From positions 2,294,001 to 2,358,000 of the forward strand of contig NZ_QPEQ01000001.1 of the NCBI RefSeq assembly GCF_009455625.1: a DNA stretch of 64,000 bases, given 5' to 3'. Positions 47,592 through 55,941 of the stretch are shown here, in pieces. The position numbers and the translations under genes were made by a program. This DNA is from Paraburkholderia bonniea (lineage in GTDB: Bacteria > Pseudomonadota > Gammaproteobacteria > Burkholderiales > Burkholderiaceae). Position 1 is the first letter of the stretch. Each line of letters opens with the position of its first letter. A model generated the notes under the pieces. It saw nothing but the letters and a program-made list of their open reading frames with translations, had not been told where the DNA came from and did no database searches.

Positions 47592-48275
47592 TTACTCGCT
47601 GTCGCCGGAACCTTCACCGGCGGCATCGTTTTTGATCTGTTTTTCCAGCCGCTCGATATCTCGCTTTACGCCGACGCGATCATTCAGCGAAAGTGCTTTG
47701 CGCAAGTAGTGAAGTTTGGCTTGCGGCTCTGATTCAGTGAAGGCGTAGCCCAACGATTTGTAGAGCTTCGCTCGCACCTGGTCATGCATATCAGCGCCCT
47801 CGGTCAGCTCTGCAACGTTAGCGAGTAGCGCCGCGTCGAACGTTTCGCCTTCTGCAAGCGCGGCGAGCGCCGCATCCGCGTACTGTTCAACGACCGCAGA
47901 TGCAAGCGTTCGCTCGAACTGTTCCGGCAACGCCAGGCCATGCTTCAGCGCGTAGCGGGCGATCATCAACGCATCGTCATAGCCACCGGCGTCGATCATC
48001 CAGATCATCACAGTCACGATCACGTCGTCTTGTGCTCCACGACCCGATTCAAGGACGCCCGCAACGTACTCGAGGTATTCAGGCAATAGCCTTTTTTTGA
48101 CCTCTATTTTTCGCGCGATGGACTGAATGCCTTTCAGCGTGCGCCGGTCTGCGGCCAGCTTCGCAAGCATCAGTTCATAGCGGCTGGCACCCGCCATCGA
48201 GGCTCCTGGCGGAGTAGCCGCCGCCATGAGCGAGGCGGCTACCCGTTCGAAATGAACTTGCGCTGGGCTCTTCAT
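47592..48275 (-). CDS. M: Terminase small subunit (gpM)
   Basis: 227 residues; P2 gpM: YELMLAKLAADRRTLKGIQSIARKIEVK, YLEYVAGVLESGRGAQDDVIVTVMIWMIDAGGYDDALMIARYAL. Recognises cos and recruits gpP. ATG overlaps the N stop. Confidence 0.95.
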   Translation of the reverse strand: MKSPAQVHFERVAASLMAAATPPGASMAGASRYELMLAKLAADRRTLKGIQSIARKIEVKKRLLPEYLEYVAGVLESGRGAQDDVIVTVMIWMIDAGGYDDALMIARYALKHGLALPEQFERTLASAVVEQYADAALAALAEGETFDAALLANVAELTEGADMHDQVRAKLYKSLGYAFTESEPQAKLHYLRKALSLNDRVGVKRDIERLEKQIKNDAAGEGSGDSE

Positions 48276-49294
48276 GGCTTCGCATCCGAGAGCAGTTCAA
48301 GGTTCTCAGCAACGCAACCCGCACCGAAATCTTCAATCACATAGGCGTCGTTTGACGATTCGTAGTTTTCGATCCGGTCACGCTTTGCGTTATCGACAAT
48401 CGTTCTACGCCGCGCGCCTTCTTGAAAATAGATCGACAGGTTGTCCAATCGCGTGACCATCAGCGCATTGGCGGGGAACGACGGCACGCGGACGGCTGGC
48501 AGGTTGCCAATGCGTTTCTGACTGACGATCAGGTCAGCTGCCAGCCGCTCAGTGGGTGAATGGGTCGCGTTGACGATAGGAAAGTACTTGTCATGCAGCA
48601 GCTTTCGGCCGCAGATCACGACGAGCTCGGTGTCTTCCTGAAACCAGGGATCAACCATGTTCGACAGAATGTCCATCACGACCGCGTCGATGTTCGCGTA
48701 GTCGGCATCTTTCGAGCCAAACGTGACTTTTCCGTCGACCTTTCCGCTGCTCAATACGCGATGCGGTGCAGCGTTTCGGTATTGCTGCAACCAGCCGATG
48801 TTGACGTCCTGGAGCAAGGGATTTGTCACGCGATCTGATGTGGCAGAACGGCTTTTTCCATTCCATCCGATCATGATCCGGTCGAGCGCCGCGCGACGCA
48901 CGATCACATCGCGTATACGCTGCTGAAAGTCCGCGAATTTTGCCCACGCATCAAGCTTTTGATATGTGATGTGACTGTCGAAATCGGTTTTTTCGCATCG
49001 GTATTTATTGCTTTCCAGCGCCGTCGAATCGCGGGTTTCCCGTTCTTTCGCTGTCGTGTCAGTGGTTCCGGCAACCGGGCTGCCGATACTGAGACCCAGC
49101 TTTTCCCCCTCCTGATCGGCGACTGGCCAGACGTTAATTTGCTTCAGGAATTCACTGGATTCCTGCATCTTCGTTTCTAGCGTTTGCTGAACCGATGGCG
49201 TCACACTGAATTTTGTCCGTGCGTTTTCAACGCCGTTGAGCGTTTGAATCTGCGAGACGTAGCCATCGAATGCCACGCGAGTTTGATTCTTCAT
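48272..49294 (-). CDS. N: Major capsid protein (gpN)
   Basis: 340 residues. QTRVAFDGYVSQIQTLNGVENARTKFSVTPSVQQTLE is the P2 N start; KFADFQQRIRDVIVRRAALDRIMIGWNGKS, LLQDVNIGWLQQYR. Forms the T=7 head; the N-terminal scaffold-cleavage region is present. Confidence 0.97.
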   Translation of the reverse strand: MKNQTRVAFDGYVSQIQTLNGVENARTKFSVTPSVQQTLETKMQESSEFLKQINVWPVADQEGEKLGLSIGSPVAGTTDTTAKERETRDSTALESNKYRCEKTDFDSHITYQKLDAWAKFADFQQRIRDVIVRRAALDRIMIGWNGKSRSATSDRVTNPLLQDVNIGWLQQYRNAAPHRVLSSGKVDGKVTFGSKDADYANIDAVVMDILSNMVDPWFQEDTELVVICGRKLLHDKYFPIVNATHSPTERLAADLIVSQKRIGNLPAVRVPSFPANALMVTRLDNLSIYFQEGARRRTIVDNAKRDRIENYESSNDAYVIEDFGAGCVAENLELLSDAKP

Positions 49295-49381
49295 TAATTA
49301 TTCTCCGGGATGTTTAGCGAGAGACGATGAACAGGTTTAGCAATCAGTTACCGCGTCTGTTCCGCCGCCGGTCGATTTCGG

Positions 49382-50191
49382 TCAATGTGTCGTGCTGCCG
49401 TCAGTTCTAGATAGCGTTTGTTTCAGAGCCTCAAACGCTTCTTTGCAGTCGTCCGTTTTTTTCTTCAATTCAACAAGCTCGCTTTCCTGGCCAGCAACGC
49501 GTAGGTCCAATTTTTCAAGCGTTCGAGCTTCGCTGGATGAATGCGTGGCCAGCGCTTCGACAGCTTTTGCTACGTCGGAAAATCGTGAGTCATCGACAGC
49601 ATTTTTCCGGCTCGCCCCGGTCAGGAGGTTTTTGACCATAGAAAAGAGACCCGCGTTATCGCCGTCTGCCTCGAATTCGATAACCACCTCACATGCTGCT
49701 GTGAACAGGTTTTCTGGACGTTGCTTCTTTGCCGTGAACGGGCTTGCGCTCGGGTTTTGTGCTGCGAAGGAGAGAATTTCTGTGCCGAGGCTGGCGGGGT
49801 TATCGGTCGCGGCGAGTCCGACAAGATAGGCGCTACCGCTATCGGAAAACGACGGGTCAATCTCAATCGACGTGTAGATTTTTTGCCGTGCCTTCGTCAG
49901 CTCAATGAGTTGTGGCGTTGGATCAATTTTGGCGAACAGCGCCATTTTTCCTTTTAGCGGGCCGTCTTCAATCTCGCGCGCCTCAAGCTCAATCACGTCG
50001 CCGTAAGCGCCGAATGGGTTTTTGTCGGATAACGGCGCATAGCCCCGGATATGTTCGATATTGACGCGTGCGCCGTAGGTCGCGGGGTCGTAGCTTGCCG
50101 CCATTTGTCGAATCCATTCGCGCTGAATGACACGACCGTCCGTCGTGTCTCCCTCGACTGCGACCCGGAAGAACTTCGATTTTGTTGCCAT
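49382..50191 (-). CDS. O: Capsid scaffolding protease (gpO)
   Basis: 269 residues from ATG 50191 (MATKSKFFRVAVEGDTTDGR). Protease part with catalytic His-containing RVNIEHIRGYAP and serine in KIYTSIEIDPSF; C-terminal coiled-coil scaffold. Divergent from P across about 146 bp. Confidence 0.95.
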   Translation of the reverse strand: MATKSKFFRVAVEGDTTDGRVIQREWIRQMAASYDPATYGARVNIEHIRGYAPLSDKNPFGAYGDVIELEAREIEDGPLKGKMALFAKIDPTPQLIELTKARQKIYTSIEIDPSFSDSGSAYLVGLAATDNPASLGTEILSFAAQNPSASPFTAKKQRPENLFTAACEVVIEFEADGDNAGLFSMVKNLLTGASRKNAVDDSRFSDVAKAVEALATHSSSEARTLEKLDLRVAGQESELVELKKKTDDCKEAFEALKQTLSRTDGSTTH

Positions 50192-50337
50192 TTCGAATGC
50201 CCTGTTTTTCGGTTGAGTTCGGTTGATTCTCATCATCTGCGTTTACACGCGATGTCTCAACGACCGCCGTAGGTCGCGGGGCTGGGGACATATTGCCGCG
50301 CGTGCTTACGCGCGCGAGGTGTCGCTACCCTTGCCGC

Positions 50338-52110
50338 ATGCTCGAAAACACAAACCATTCACGCGAAACCGACGTTCGAAAAATTGCGCGCTCGCTTTAC
50401 TGGCAGGGCTGGCGCATTTCGTCGATTGCGCGCCAACTGAAGATCGAAAGATCTACCGTTGCGTCATGGTGTCGGCGCGAAAAATGGAAGGAAGCGAACC
50501 CGATTGAGCGAGTCGAGTCATCGCTAGAAACACGCCTTGTGGTGCTGATCGAGAAAAAGAAAAAAGACGGGGCTGACTTCAAAGAAATCGATCTTCTTGG
50601 GCGGCAAATCGAGCGAATCGCACGCGTGCGCAAGTACGGCGAGACGGGCCGGGAGGCTGATCTCAATCCGAATATTGAAGCGCGTAATGCAGGCCGGAAA
50701 AGAAAGCCGAGACGCAACGAGATCAGCGACGAGCAGCATGAGCGCATCGTGTCGGCATTTCGTGAATCGCTGTTCGATTATCAGAAAGTATGGTATCGAA
50801 ACGGCGATCAACGCACGCGGAATATCTTGAAGTCACGACAGATTGGCGCGACCTGGTATTTCGCCCGCGAAGCGTTTGTCGACGCGCTTGAGACGGGACG
50901 AAACCAGATTTTTTTGTCCGCGAGTAAAGCTCAGGCGCACGTTTTCAAGCAGTACATCGCGCAGTTCGCGCGTGAAGCAACGGACGTTGAATTAACCGGC
51001 GATCCGATTGTTTTACCGAATGAAGCCATTCTTTATTTTCTTGGAACGAATGCGCGCACGGCTCAGAGCTACCATGGCAATTTCTATTTCGATGAATATT
51101 TCTGGGTTCCGAAATTTCGCGAGCTGAATAAAGTCGCGTCGGGCATGGCGATGCACAAGCGCTGGCGTAAAACCTATTTCAGCACGCCGTCCAGCGTCAC
51201 GCACGAGGCCTACGCATTCTGGAGCGGGTCTCACGCGAACCGTGGCCGTAGCCGCGACAGGTCCGACCGGATTGAGATTGATACGAGCCACGAAGCGCTG
51301 GTGCGCGGCATGCTGGGTGCGGATGCGCAGTGGCGCCAGATAGTCACAGTGCGGGATGCCATTGAGGGCGGCTGTAACTTGTTTGATCTGGCCGAGTTAC
51401 TGCGCGAGTACAGCCCGGAAGAGTTTGAAAATCTGCTGATGTGCGGCTTCATTGACGACACCGCATCGGCATTCAAACTCGCTGAATTGCAACGCTGCAT
51501 GGTCGATTCGTGGGAGGAGTGGTCCGAGGATTTTTCGCCGTTCGCGTTGCGCCCATTTGGTTACCGCGAGGTTTGGGTTGGTTACGACCCGGCGCTAACC
51601 GGTGATTCGGCGGGTCTGGTGGTGATCGCCCCGCCGCTGGTCGAAGGCGGTGCATTCCGTGTTCTGGAAAAACATCAGTTTCGCGGGAATGACTTCGAAT
51701 CCCAGGCTGAGGCAATCAAGAAAATAACTGAACGCTACAACGTCGGGCATTTAGCTATCGACACAACGGGTATGGGCCAAGGGGCCTATCAACTCGTGCG
51801 CAAGTTCTATCCCGCCGTGGTGGCGATTAATTATTCGCCCGAGGTCAAGACCCGGCTGGTTCTCAAAGGGCAATCGGTTATTCGCAATGGCCGCTTGCAG
51901 TTCGATGCAGGCTGGACGGACTTCGCCGCATCGTTTATGGCGATCAAACACGCGATGACGGCAAGCGGGCGTCAGTCAACTTATTCGGCTGGCCGCAATG
52001 AGGAAACGGGGCATGCCGATCTGGCCTGGGCTTGCCTGCATGCCCTTGATCGTGAACCGCTTGCCGGTGGCGGTATTGAAACCACAGGATTTATGGAGTT
52101 TTATTCATGA
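50338..52110 (+). CDS. P: Terminase large subunit (gpP)
   Basis: 590 residues from ATG 50338 (MLENTNHSRETDVRKIA); frame open 15 codons further. N-terminal HTH (ISSIARQLKIERSTVASWCRREKW), ATPase with KSRQIGATWYFAREAF (Walker A-like) and FYFDEYFWVP (Walker B), RNase-H-like nuclease with GYDPALTGDSAGLVV. Packages DNA into the head. Confidence 0.96.
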   Translation: MLENTNHSRETDVRKIARSLYWQGWRISSIARQLKIERSTVASWCRREKWKEANPIERVESSLETRLVVLIEKKKKDGADFKEIDLLGRQIERIARVRKYGETGREADLNPNIEARNAGRKRKPRRNEISDEQHERIVSAFRESLFDYQKVWYRNGDQRTRNILKSRQIGATWYFAREAFVDALETGRNQIFLSASKAQAHVFKQYIAQFAREATDVELTGDPIVLPNEAILYFLGTNARTAQSYHGNFYFDEYFWVPKFRELNKVASGMAMHKRWRKTYFSTPSSVTHEAYAFWSGSHANRGRSRDRSDRIEIDTSHEALVRGMLGADAQWRQIVTVRDAIEGGCNLFDLAELLREYSPEEFENLLMCGFIDDTASAFKLAELQRCMVDSWEEWSEDFSPFALRPFGYREVWVGYDPALTGDSAGLVVIAPPLVEGGAFRVLEKHQFRGNDFESQAEAIKKITERYNVGHLAIDTTGMGQGAYQLVRKFYPAVVAINYSPEVKTRLVLKGQSVIRNGRLQFDAGWTDFAASFMAIKHAMTASGRQSTYSAGRNEETGHADLAWACLHALDREPLAGGGIETTGFMEFYS

Positions 52111-53180
52111 GAAAAAAGCGTACGAAACACGTGTCAGTCGAAAATGAGCAGCGTGACGCTTCGCCACCATCAAAGGCCGAGGTATTCACTTTTGATGAGC
52201 CGGTGCCAGTAATGAGCCGCGCCGAAATTCTCGATTACGCTGAATGCTGGTCCAACGGGCAGTGGTTTGAGCCGCCGGTTAGCTGGGCCGGACTGGCGAA
52301 ATCTTTCCGGGCGAGCACGCATCACAGCTCTGCGCTGTATTTCAAATCGAATTTGCTGGCTTCGACGTTCATACCGCACCGGTTGTTATCGCGGCAGGCA
52401 TTCGAGCGTTTCGCACTGGATTTTCTGACGTTTGGGAACGGCTACCTTGAGAAGCGGTGCAATCGCCTGGGCGGAGCGCTGCAACTCATCCCTGCGCTGG
52501 CCAAATATATGCGGCGCAAGTCGGATTTTAGCGGCTACGTGTTTGTGAACGGCTGGCAAGACACGCACGAGTTCGAGCCGGATAGCGTATTCCATCTGAT
52601 GCGACCGGATATTAATCAGGAGGTGTACGGCCTGCCGGAATATCTCAGCTCACTGCATTCGGCGTGGCTGAACGAGTCTTCGACGCTATTCCGCCGAAAG
52701 TATTACGAGAACGGCAGTCATGCTGGGTTCATTCTGTATATGACCGACGCGGCACAGAATCAGGCCGACGTGGACGGCATGCGAGATGCGCTGAAGAAGA
52801 GCAAAGGCCCCGGCAATTTCCGGAACGTTTTCGTTTATGCGCCGAACGGTAAAAAGGATGGCATTCAGTTAATTCCGGTGTCGGAGGTCGCCGCGAAAGA
52901 TGAGTTTTTCAATATCAAGAACGTGACGCGCGACGATCTGCTTGCTGCGCATCGGACGCCGCCTCAGCTGCTGGGCATAGTGCCCAGCAATTCTGGCGGT
53001 TTTGGCACGCCGGACACCGCAGCCCGCGTGTTCGCGCGGAATGAAATTAATCCGCTCCAGGCACGCTTTCTTGAGCTTAATGAGTGGCTTGGAGAAGAGG
53101 TAATCCGATTCAACGATTACGAGATTCCAGCGGCGACCACCCAAGAAAAAAAACACGTTGCCGAACAGAGAATCGATTAA
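52107..53180 (+). CDS. Q: Portal protein (gpQ)
   Basis: 357 residues. Phage portal family PBSX/P2 Q: PPVSWAGLAKSFRASTHHSSALYFKSNLL, GNGYLEKRCNRLGG, DDLLAAHRTPPQLLGIVPSNSGGFG. ATG overlaps the gpP stop (ATGA). Ends in a strong inverted repeat at 53181. Confidence 0.97.
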   Translation: MRKKRTKHVSVENEQRDASPPSKAEVFTFDEPVPVMSRAEILDYAECWSNGQWFEPPVSWAGLAKSFRASTHHSSALYFKSNLLASTFIPHRLLSRQAFERFALDFLTFGNGYLEKRCNRLGGALQLIPALAKYMRRKSDFSGYVFVNGWQDTHEFEPDSVFHLMRPDINQEVYGLPEYLSSLHSAWLNESSTLFRRKYYENGSHAGFILYMTDAAQNQADVDGMRDALKKSKGPGNFRNVFVYAPNGKKDGIQLIPVSEVAAKDEFFNIKNVTRDDLLAAHRTPPQLLGIVPSNSGGFGTPDTAARVFARNEINPLQARFLELNEWLGEEVIRFNDYEIPAATTQEKKHVAEQRID

Positions 53181-53261
53181 AAAACCGCGTAATAAACTGC
53201 CCCCCAAAAAAGTTGGACATTGATCCAATCTTTGGGGGGCAGTTCATAACTACGCGGTTTT
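53181..53261. terminator. Compound bidirectional terminator after portal gene
   Basis: Outer stem AAAACCGCGTA (53181-53191) / TACGCGGTTTT (53251-53261), and a strong inner stem AACTGCCCCCCAAA (53195-53208) / TTTGGGGGGCAGTT (53231-53244), loop with AGTTGGAC/GATCCAATC. T runs follow on both strands. The inner stem resembles IS3-type terminal repeats. Confidence 0.8.
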
Positions 53262-53363
53262 TCGTCGCAAATGAGGAATCGCTTACGCGAGTGATTTTGT
53301 GGAAAATGCGCAATGCCATCTGAACATCCCCCGTGTTACGATTTCTCCGAAAAGGAAAATAAA

Positions 53364-54038
53364 GTGAAACTATTTCGCATCACCTCAGACGCATTTTTTG
53401 TCATCGCTGCGACATTCTTAATCACTCTTTCGGTCGCAGCCATGGCAACCCGTGCGTGGGGCTGGAACTCTGAGAGTGTCGCAGCATGGGTGCAGGCGGT
53501 CGGCTCTGTCGTTGCAATCGTCGGGGCCTACATTGTCGGCGAGCGCCAGGCCAAAGCGACGTTACGTGCGGCACAGGATGCACATAATTTGGCTGAAGAA
53601 AAGCGCCAGAAAAGCATATTGTCTGTGATTCAGGCCGCCAAATTCCGCCTGGATGAAATCAGAAAAGGGCTTGAAGAATCTGATCTAAATATCCATGACG
53701 TTTACCACGATTCGATAATTGATTCATTCGTCGATATTATGTCGAAGTTGCCGGTTAGCGAACTCGGCTCAGACAAGGCGATAAATTCATTTATTCTTTT
53801 GATCGGGCAGTTTCCTTTCCTAAAAAAATCGATAAAGTCATACATTGACGGACCATATAAAGACCCGGAGACGATAGAAGAAATTAAGAAACTCAAGAAA
53901 CAAGATTGCGACCGCAAAGAGATTGACCGGATGGTTGAAAATGCACGAGCCGTGTTGAAAAGAAACGTCAAGGTGCATCTCGATTTTGCGGAGAGTAATT
54001 TCAAAGACTTCTTTGCGGCTGTCGAGATGATTAGATGA
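53364..54038 (+). CDS. Accessory membrane/coiled-coil protein
   Basis: 224 residues from GTG 53364, which has AAGGAA 7 nt upstream; ATG 53313 in frame gives 17 more residues. Two hydrophobic helices (about 8-30, 43-60: SVAAWVQAVGSVVAIVGAYI), then a coiled coil (AKATLRAAQDAHNLAEEKRQ) and an AT-rich, charged helical remainder. No family recognised, but the build is typical of phage-borne exclusion or defence genes. At the prophage right end. Confidence 0.65.
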   Translation: MKLFRITSDAFFVIAATFLITLSVAAMATRAWGWNSESVAAWVQAVGSVVAIVGAYIVGERQAKATLRAAQDAHNLAEEKRQKSILSVIQAAKFRLDEIRKGLEESDLNIHDVYHDSIIDSFVDIMSKLPVSELGSDKAINSFILLIGQFPFLKKSIKSYIDGPYKDPETIEEIKKLKKQDCDRKEIDRMVENARAVLKRNVKVHLDFAESNFKDFFAAVEMIR

Positions 54039-54115
54039 TTGCTTGAAAGAGCCCCATGATCCGCTACATATGCACATGCAGCCGCGCGCGTACCCAATCA
54101 CTTCTGCCTAGCACC

Positions 54116-54161
54116 TTCACACGGCACGGGCCACAGGGTCAAACCTGTGCACCACCCACCA
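54116..54161 (+). repeat. Degenerate tRNA-Val-like att copy
   Basis: Starts TTCACACGGCA and ends CCACCCACCA like the 45-bp att core; several substitutions and small indels between. Preceded by GCAC. It lies inside the prophage right end and could be a former att junction. Confidence 0.75.
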
Positions 54162-54164
54162 GAT

Positions 54165-54232
54165 TTGCGGGATGCTTCACGAAGCCCCCGCAGCAAAAAG
54201 CTCTCAGGCGTAAAGCCGAGGGGTCTTTTGAT
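54165..54232. terminator. Two hairpins next to the degenerate att
   Basis: TGCGGG-GCTTC / GAAGC-CCCGCA at about 54165-54193, then CTCAGGC / GCCGAG at 54202-54220 followed by GGGGTCTTTT on the plus strand and TTTTT on the minus. Could terminate the plus-strand accessory gene. Confidence 0.4.
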
Positions 54233-54347
54233 TTTTGGTTTGCCGAAAAATCCCCCTATTAGGGGGAGAAGTGGCGGACATGAGACTCTACCGGCAGCCG
54301 TTTAGCTAAGCCGAAAATCATTTGACACAATTATTCCAACCTAAGCG

Positions 54348-54698
54348 CTACACATGCACCGGTTCGCGCGCGGACTTACGCGCAGGTTTAGATGCGGCTT
54401 TGGCTGCAGGCTTTGGTTCAGCGATCGTCAGATGCAGCCCGAGCGCGAGCATGACTTTCATGATCGTTGCAAATTCGGCATTTCCCCCATCCGACAGCGC
54501 ACGGTAAAGCGCTTCACGCTTGACACCCGAATCTCGTGCGAGCGCTGACATACCGCGTGCTTTCGCAACAGTTCCGAGCGCGGCCTGAATCAATCTCGGG
54601 TCGCCATCTTCGAAAGCTCCCGCCAGATAGCATCTGATCGTTTCTTCGTCTTTCAGATACTTCGACCCGTCATATTCTTTCAGTTCGCTGAGTTTCAT
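54348..54698 (-). CDS. HigA-type HTH antitoxin
   Basis: 116 residues from ATG 54698 (MKLSELKEYDGSKYL). Addiction-module antidote family: GTVAKARGMSALARDSGVKREALYRALS helix-turn-helix, EFATIMKVMLALGLHLT; a lysine/Ala-rich tail (PAAKAASKPARK). Follows the toxin gene by 3 nt; the toxin-first order is HigBA-like. Regulates the pair. Confidence 0.85.
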   Translation of the reverse strand: MKLSELKEYDGSKYLKDEETIRCYLAGAFEDGDPRLIQAALGTVAKARGMSALARDSGVKREALYRALSDGGNAEFATIMKVMLALGLHLTIAEPKPAAKAASKPARKSAREPVHV

Positions 54699-54701
54699 CA
54701 A

Positions 54702-55025
54702 TCATTCCTCCAGTTCGCCGGCGAGCTTTTTCGCTAACTTGATGTCTTTTTGCTGCGTCGATTTGCTACCGCCACAGAGCAGGACCACGATGATTTGTCC
54801 GCGCTGTACGAAGTAAGCACGGTATCCCTGCCCGACGTCAATTTTCATCTCGCACACCCCCTCTCCCACCGCCTTCCAATTTCCGAGATTGCCGAGCCGT
54901 GCGCGCTCGATGCGGATGTTAATCGCGGCACTCGCTACTGGGTCACGCAGCTTATCGAGCCAAGCATCAAATTCGGAGGTGCGCAGAATCGTGTTCACGT
55001 TGAAATCGTAATCCATGAGGGACAA
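54702..55025 (-). CDS. HigB/RelE-like toxin
   Basis: 107 residues. ILRTSEFDAWLDKLRDPVASAAINIRIERARLGN..., then GVCEMKIDVGQGYRAYFVQRG and KSTQQKDIKLAKKLAGEL: the addiction-module killer family (RelE fold mRNase). Start could be the ATG at 55016 or a nearby GTG. Sits between the degenerate att copy and attR. Confidence 0.85.
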   Translation of the reverse strand: MSLMDYDFNVNTILRTSEFDAWLDKLRDPVASAAINIRIERARLGNLGNWKAVGEGVCEMKIDVGQGYRAYFVQRGQIIVVLLCGGSKSTQQKDIKLAKKLAGELEE

Positions 55026-55551
55026 ATTTGCTAGCGTAATTGTAACTTCTGCTTTAAATGATTGTTACGCGCTACCGCACGCTGACAGCGTCCGATGCGA
55101 CCTGGAAGGTCGCGCGACCCAAAAAGCTCTGGCGGGCTGCCTATGAGCCACTATGGCCCATTTAAGATGATCTGGTTCGACCGCCGCCCCCTCAATATTG
55201 GGTCGCGGCATGATGAACACCAGCGGCAAAATCGCAGTCCCCTCCCCGCCTGCGGGCTTCGCTTAAGTGTGTGGTTTTGGTGCATCACCCCGCCAAAGCC
55301 CCAAGGCCTTGCCACACGTGCTGGAGCGGATTTCATGATGCGGAAAATTGACGCATTTTGATGCGCAAATGATGCACTTTGACGCAAACATCAGTGGGGA
55401 GATTAGTACGCTCGGCCAAAGCAATAGTGCAGCTAAATTACAGCTGAAGTGATCTTTATCAGCCTTGATTGGCCTTGATCCACCTTGGTTTTGCAATTTG
55501 CGAGTTGCGTAAGGCGTTGATTTATAAAGGCACTAGGTAGCGTAGATAGAA
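55026..55551. other. Intergenic segment before attR
   Basis: About 525 bp without a supportable gene. Contains alternating near-repeats of TTGACGC/TTGATGCGC/ATGATGCAC at 55345-55385 and an AT-rich stretch before attR. Phage att-arm or cos sequences might lie here, but none is recognised. Confidence 0.4.
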
Positions 55552-55596
55552 TTCACACGGCAGGGGTCACAGGTTCAAACCCTGTACCGCCCACCA
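55552..55596 (+). repeat. attR, prophage attachment site
   Basis: 45 bp identical to tRNA-Val 20227-20271 (anticodon loop to CCA). The base before it differs from attL, so identity starts there. The host side beyond holds the tRNA's original terminator. Confidence 0.95.
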
Positions 55597-55601
55597 AAAA
55601 A

Positions 55602-55634
55602 ATCAATGACTTAGAAGCAAACCAAGTCATTGAT
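55602..55634. repeat. Inverted repeat after attR
   Basis: Perfect 11-bp repeat ATCAATGACTT / AAGTCATTGAT with an 11-nt loop, right after the tRNA 3' end and before the terminator. Partly similar sequence (AAATCAAGTACTTAG) follows attL, so it may be an integrase arm or a tRNA processing element. Confidence 0.6.
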
Positions 55635-55636
55635 AT

Positions 55637-55667
55637 AAAAAACCACGCTACACGGCGTGGTTTTTTT
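55637..55667 (+). terminator. Rho-independent terminator of tRNA-Val (displaced)
   Basis: AAAACCACGC / GCGTGGTTTT stem and a T7 tail. Originally downstream of tRNA-Val; the prophage now separates them by 35 kb. Confidence 0.9.
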
Positions 55668-55941
55668 ATTGCCCGAATCTGGCTCAGCAGCCGCGAAGCA
55701 CAGGCTTGCGTCACCATCCGACGTGCCGGCAATGCCAACAATTCTTTGGCGCGCTCATCATCAAAACTTATCGCAGGCCTGCTTTTACAGAGCCCTTCGC
55801 GTCAGATCATTGCCCTTCCTCAGCGAACTAAAACCGCCTCCCGGAAAACCGGCATCACCGCCGCCCTTAAATCATTCAAGCGCAATCATCTTGAGCAAAA
55901 GCACGTAGCACGAGACGGCTCATATCAGCCTCTCAAACCGG

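Larger units (their letters stand above)
20227..55596. mobile_element. P2-like prophage integrated in tRNA-Val
   Basis: About 35.4 kb between perfect 45-bp direct repeats. It carries integrase, primase operon, Bro-N, Ogr, CII-like, RHH and repressor genes, then the P2 tail, lysis, head and terminase genes in P2 order. All P2 morphogenesis functions I can name (Q P O N M L X R S V W J I H G FI FII E E' T U D) are present without visible frameshifts, so it may be inducible. Replication differs from P2: a large toprim primase/ATPase replaces a gene A-type initiator. Note the degenerate extra att copy at 54116-54161, which could mean the 54.16-55.55 kb segment is a separate remnant. Confidence 0.95.

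Noticed and set aside
53181..54115. P2-type cos site
   Set aside because: Looked for a P2-like cos sequence near the portal gene and right end; nothing recognisable, so not annotated.
55553..55741. 62-codon minus ORF over attR ending GGTGFEPVTPAV
   Set aside because: Classic spurious ORF read through a tRNA gene antisense; no coding signal.
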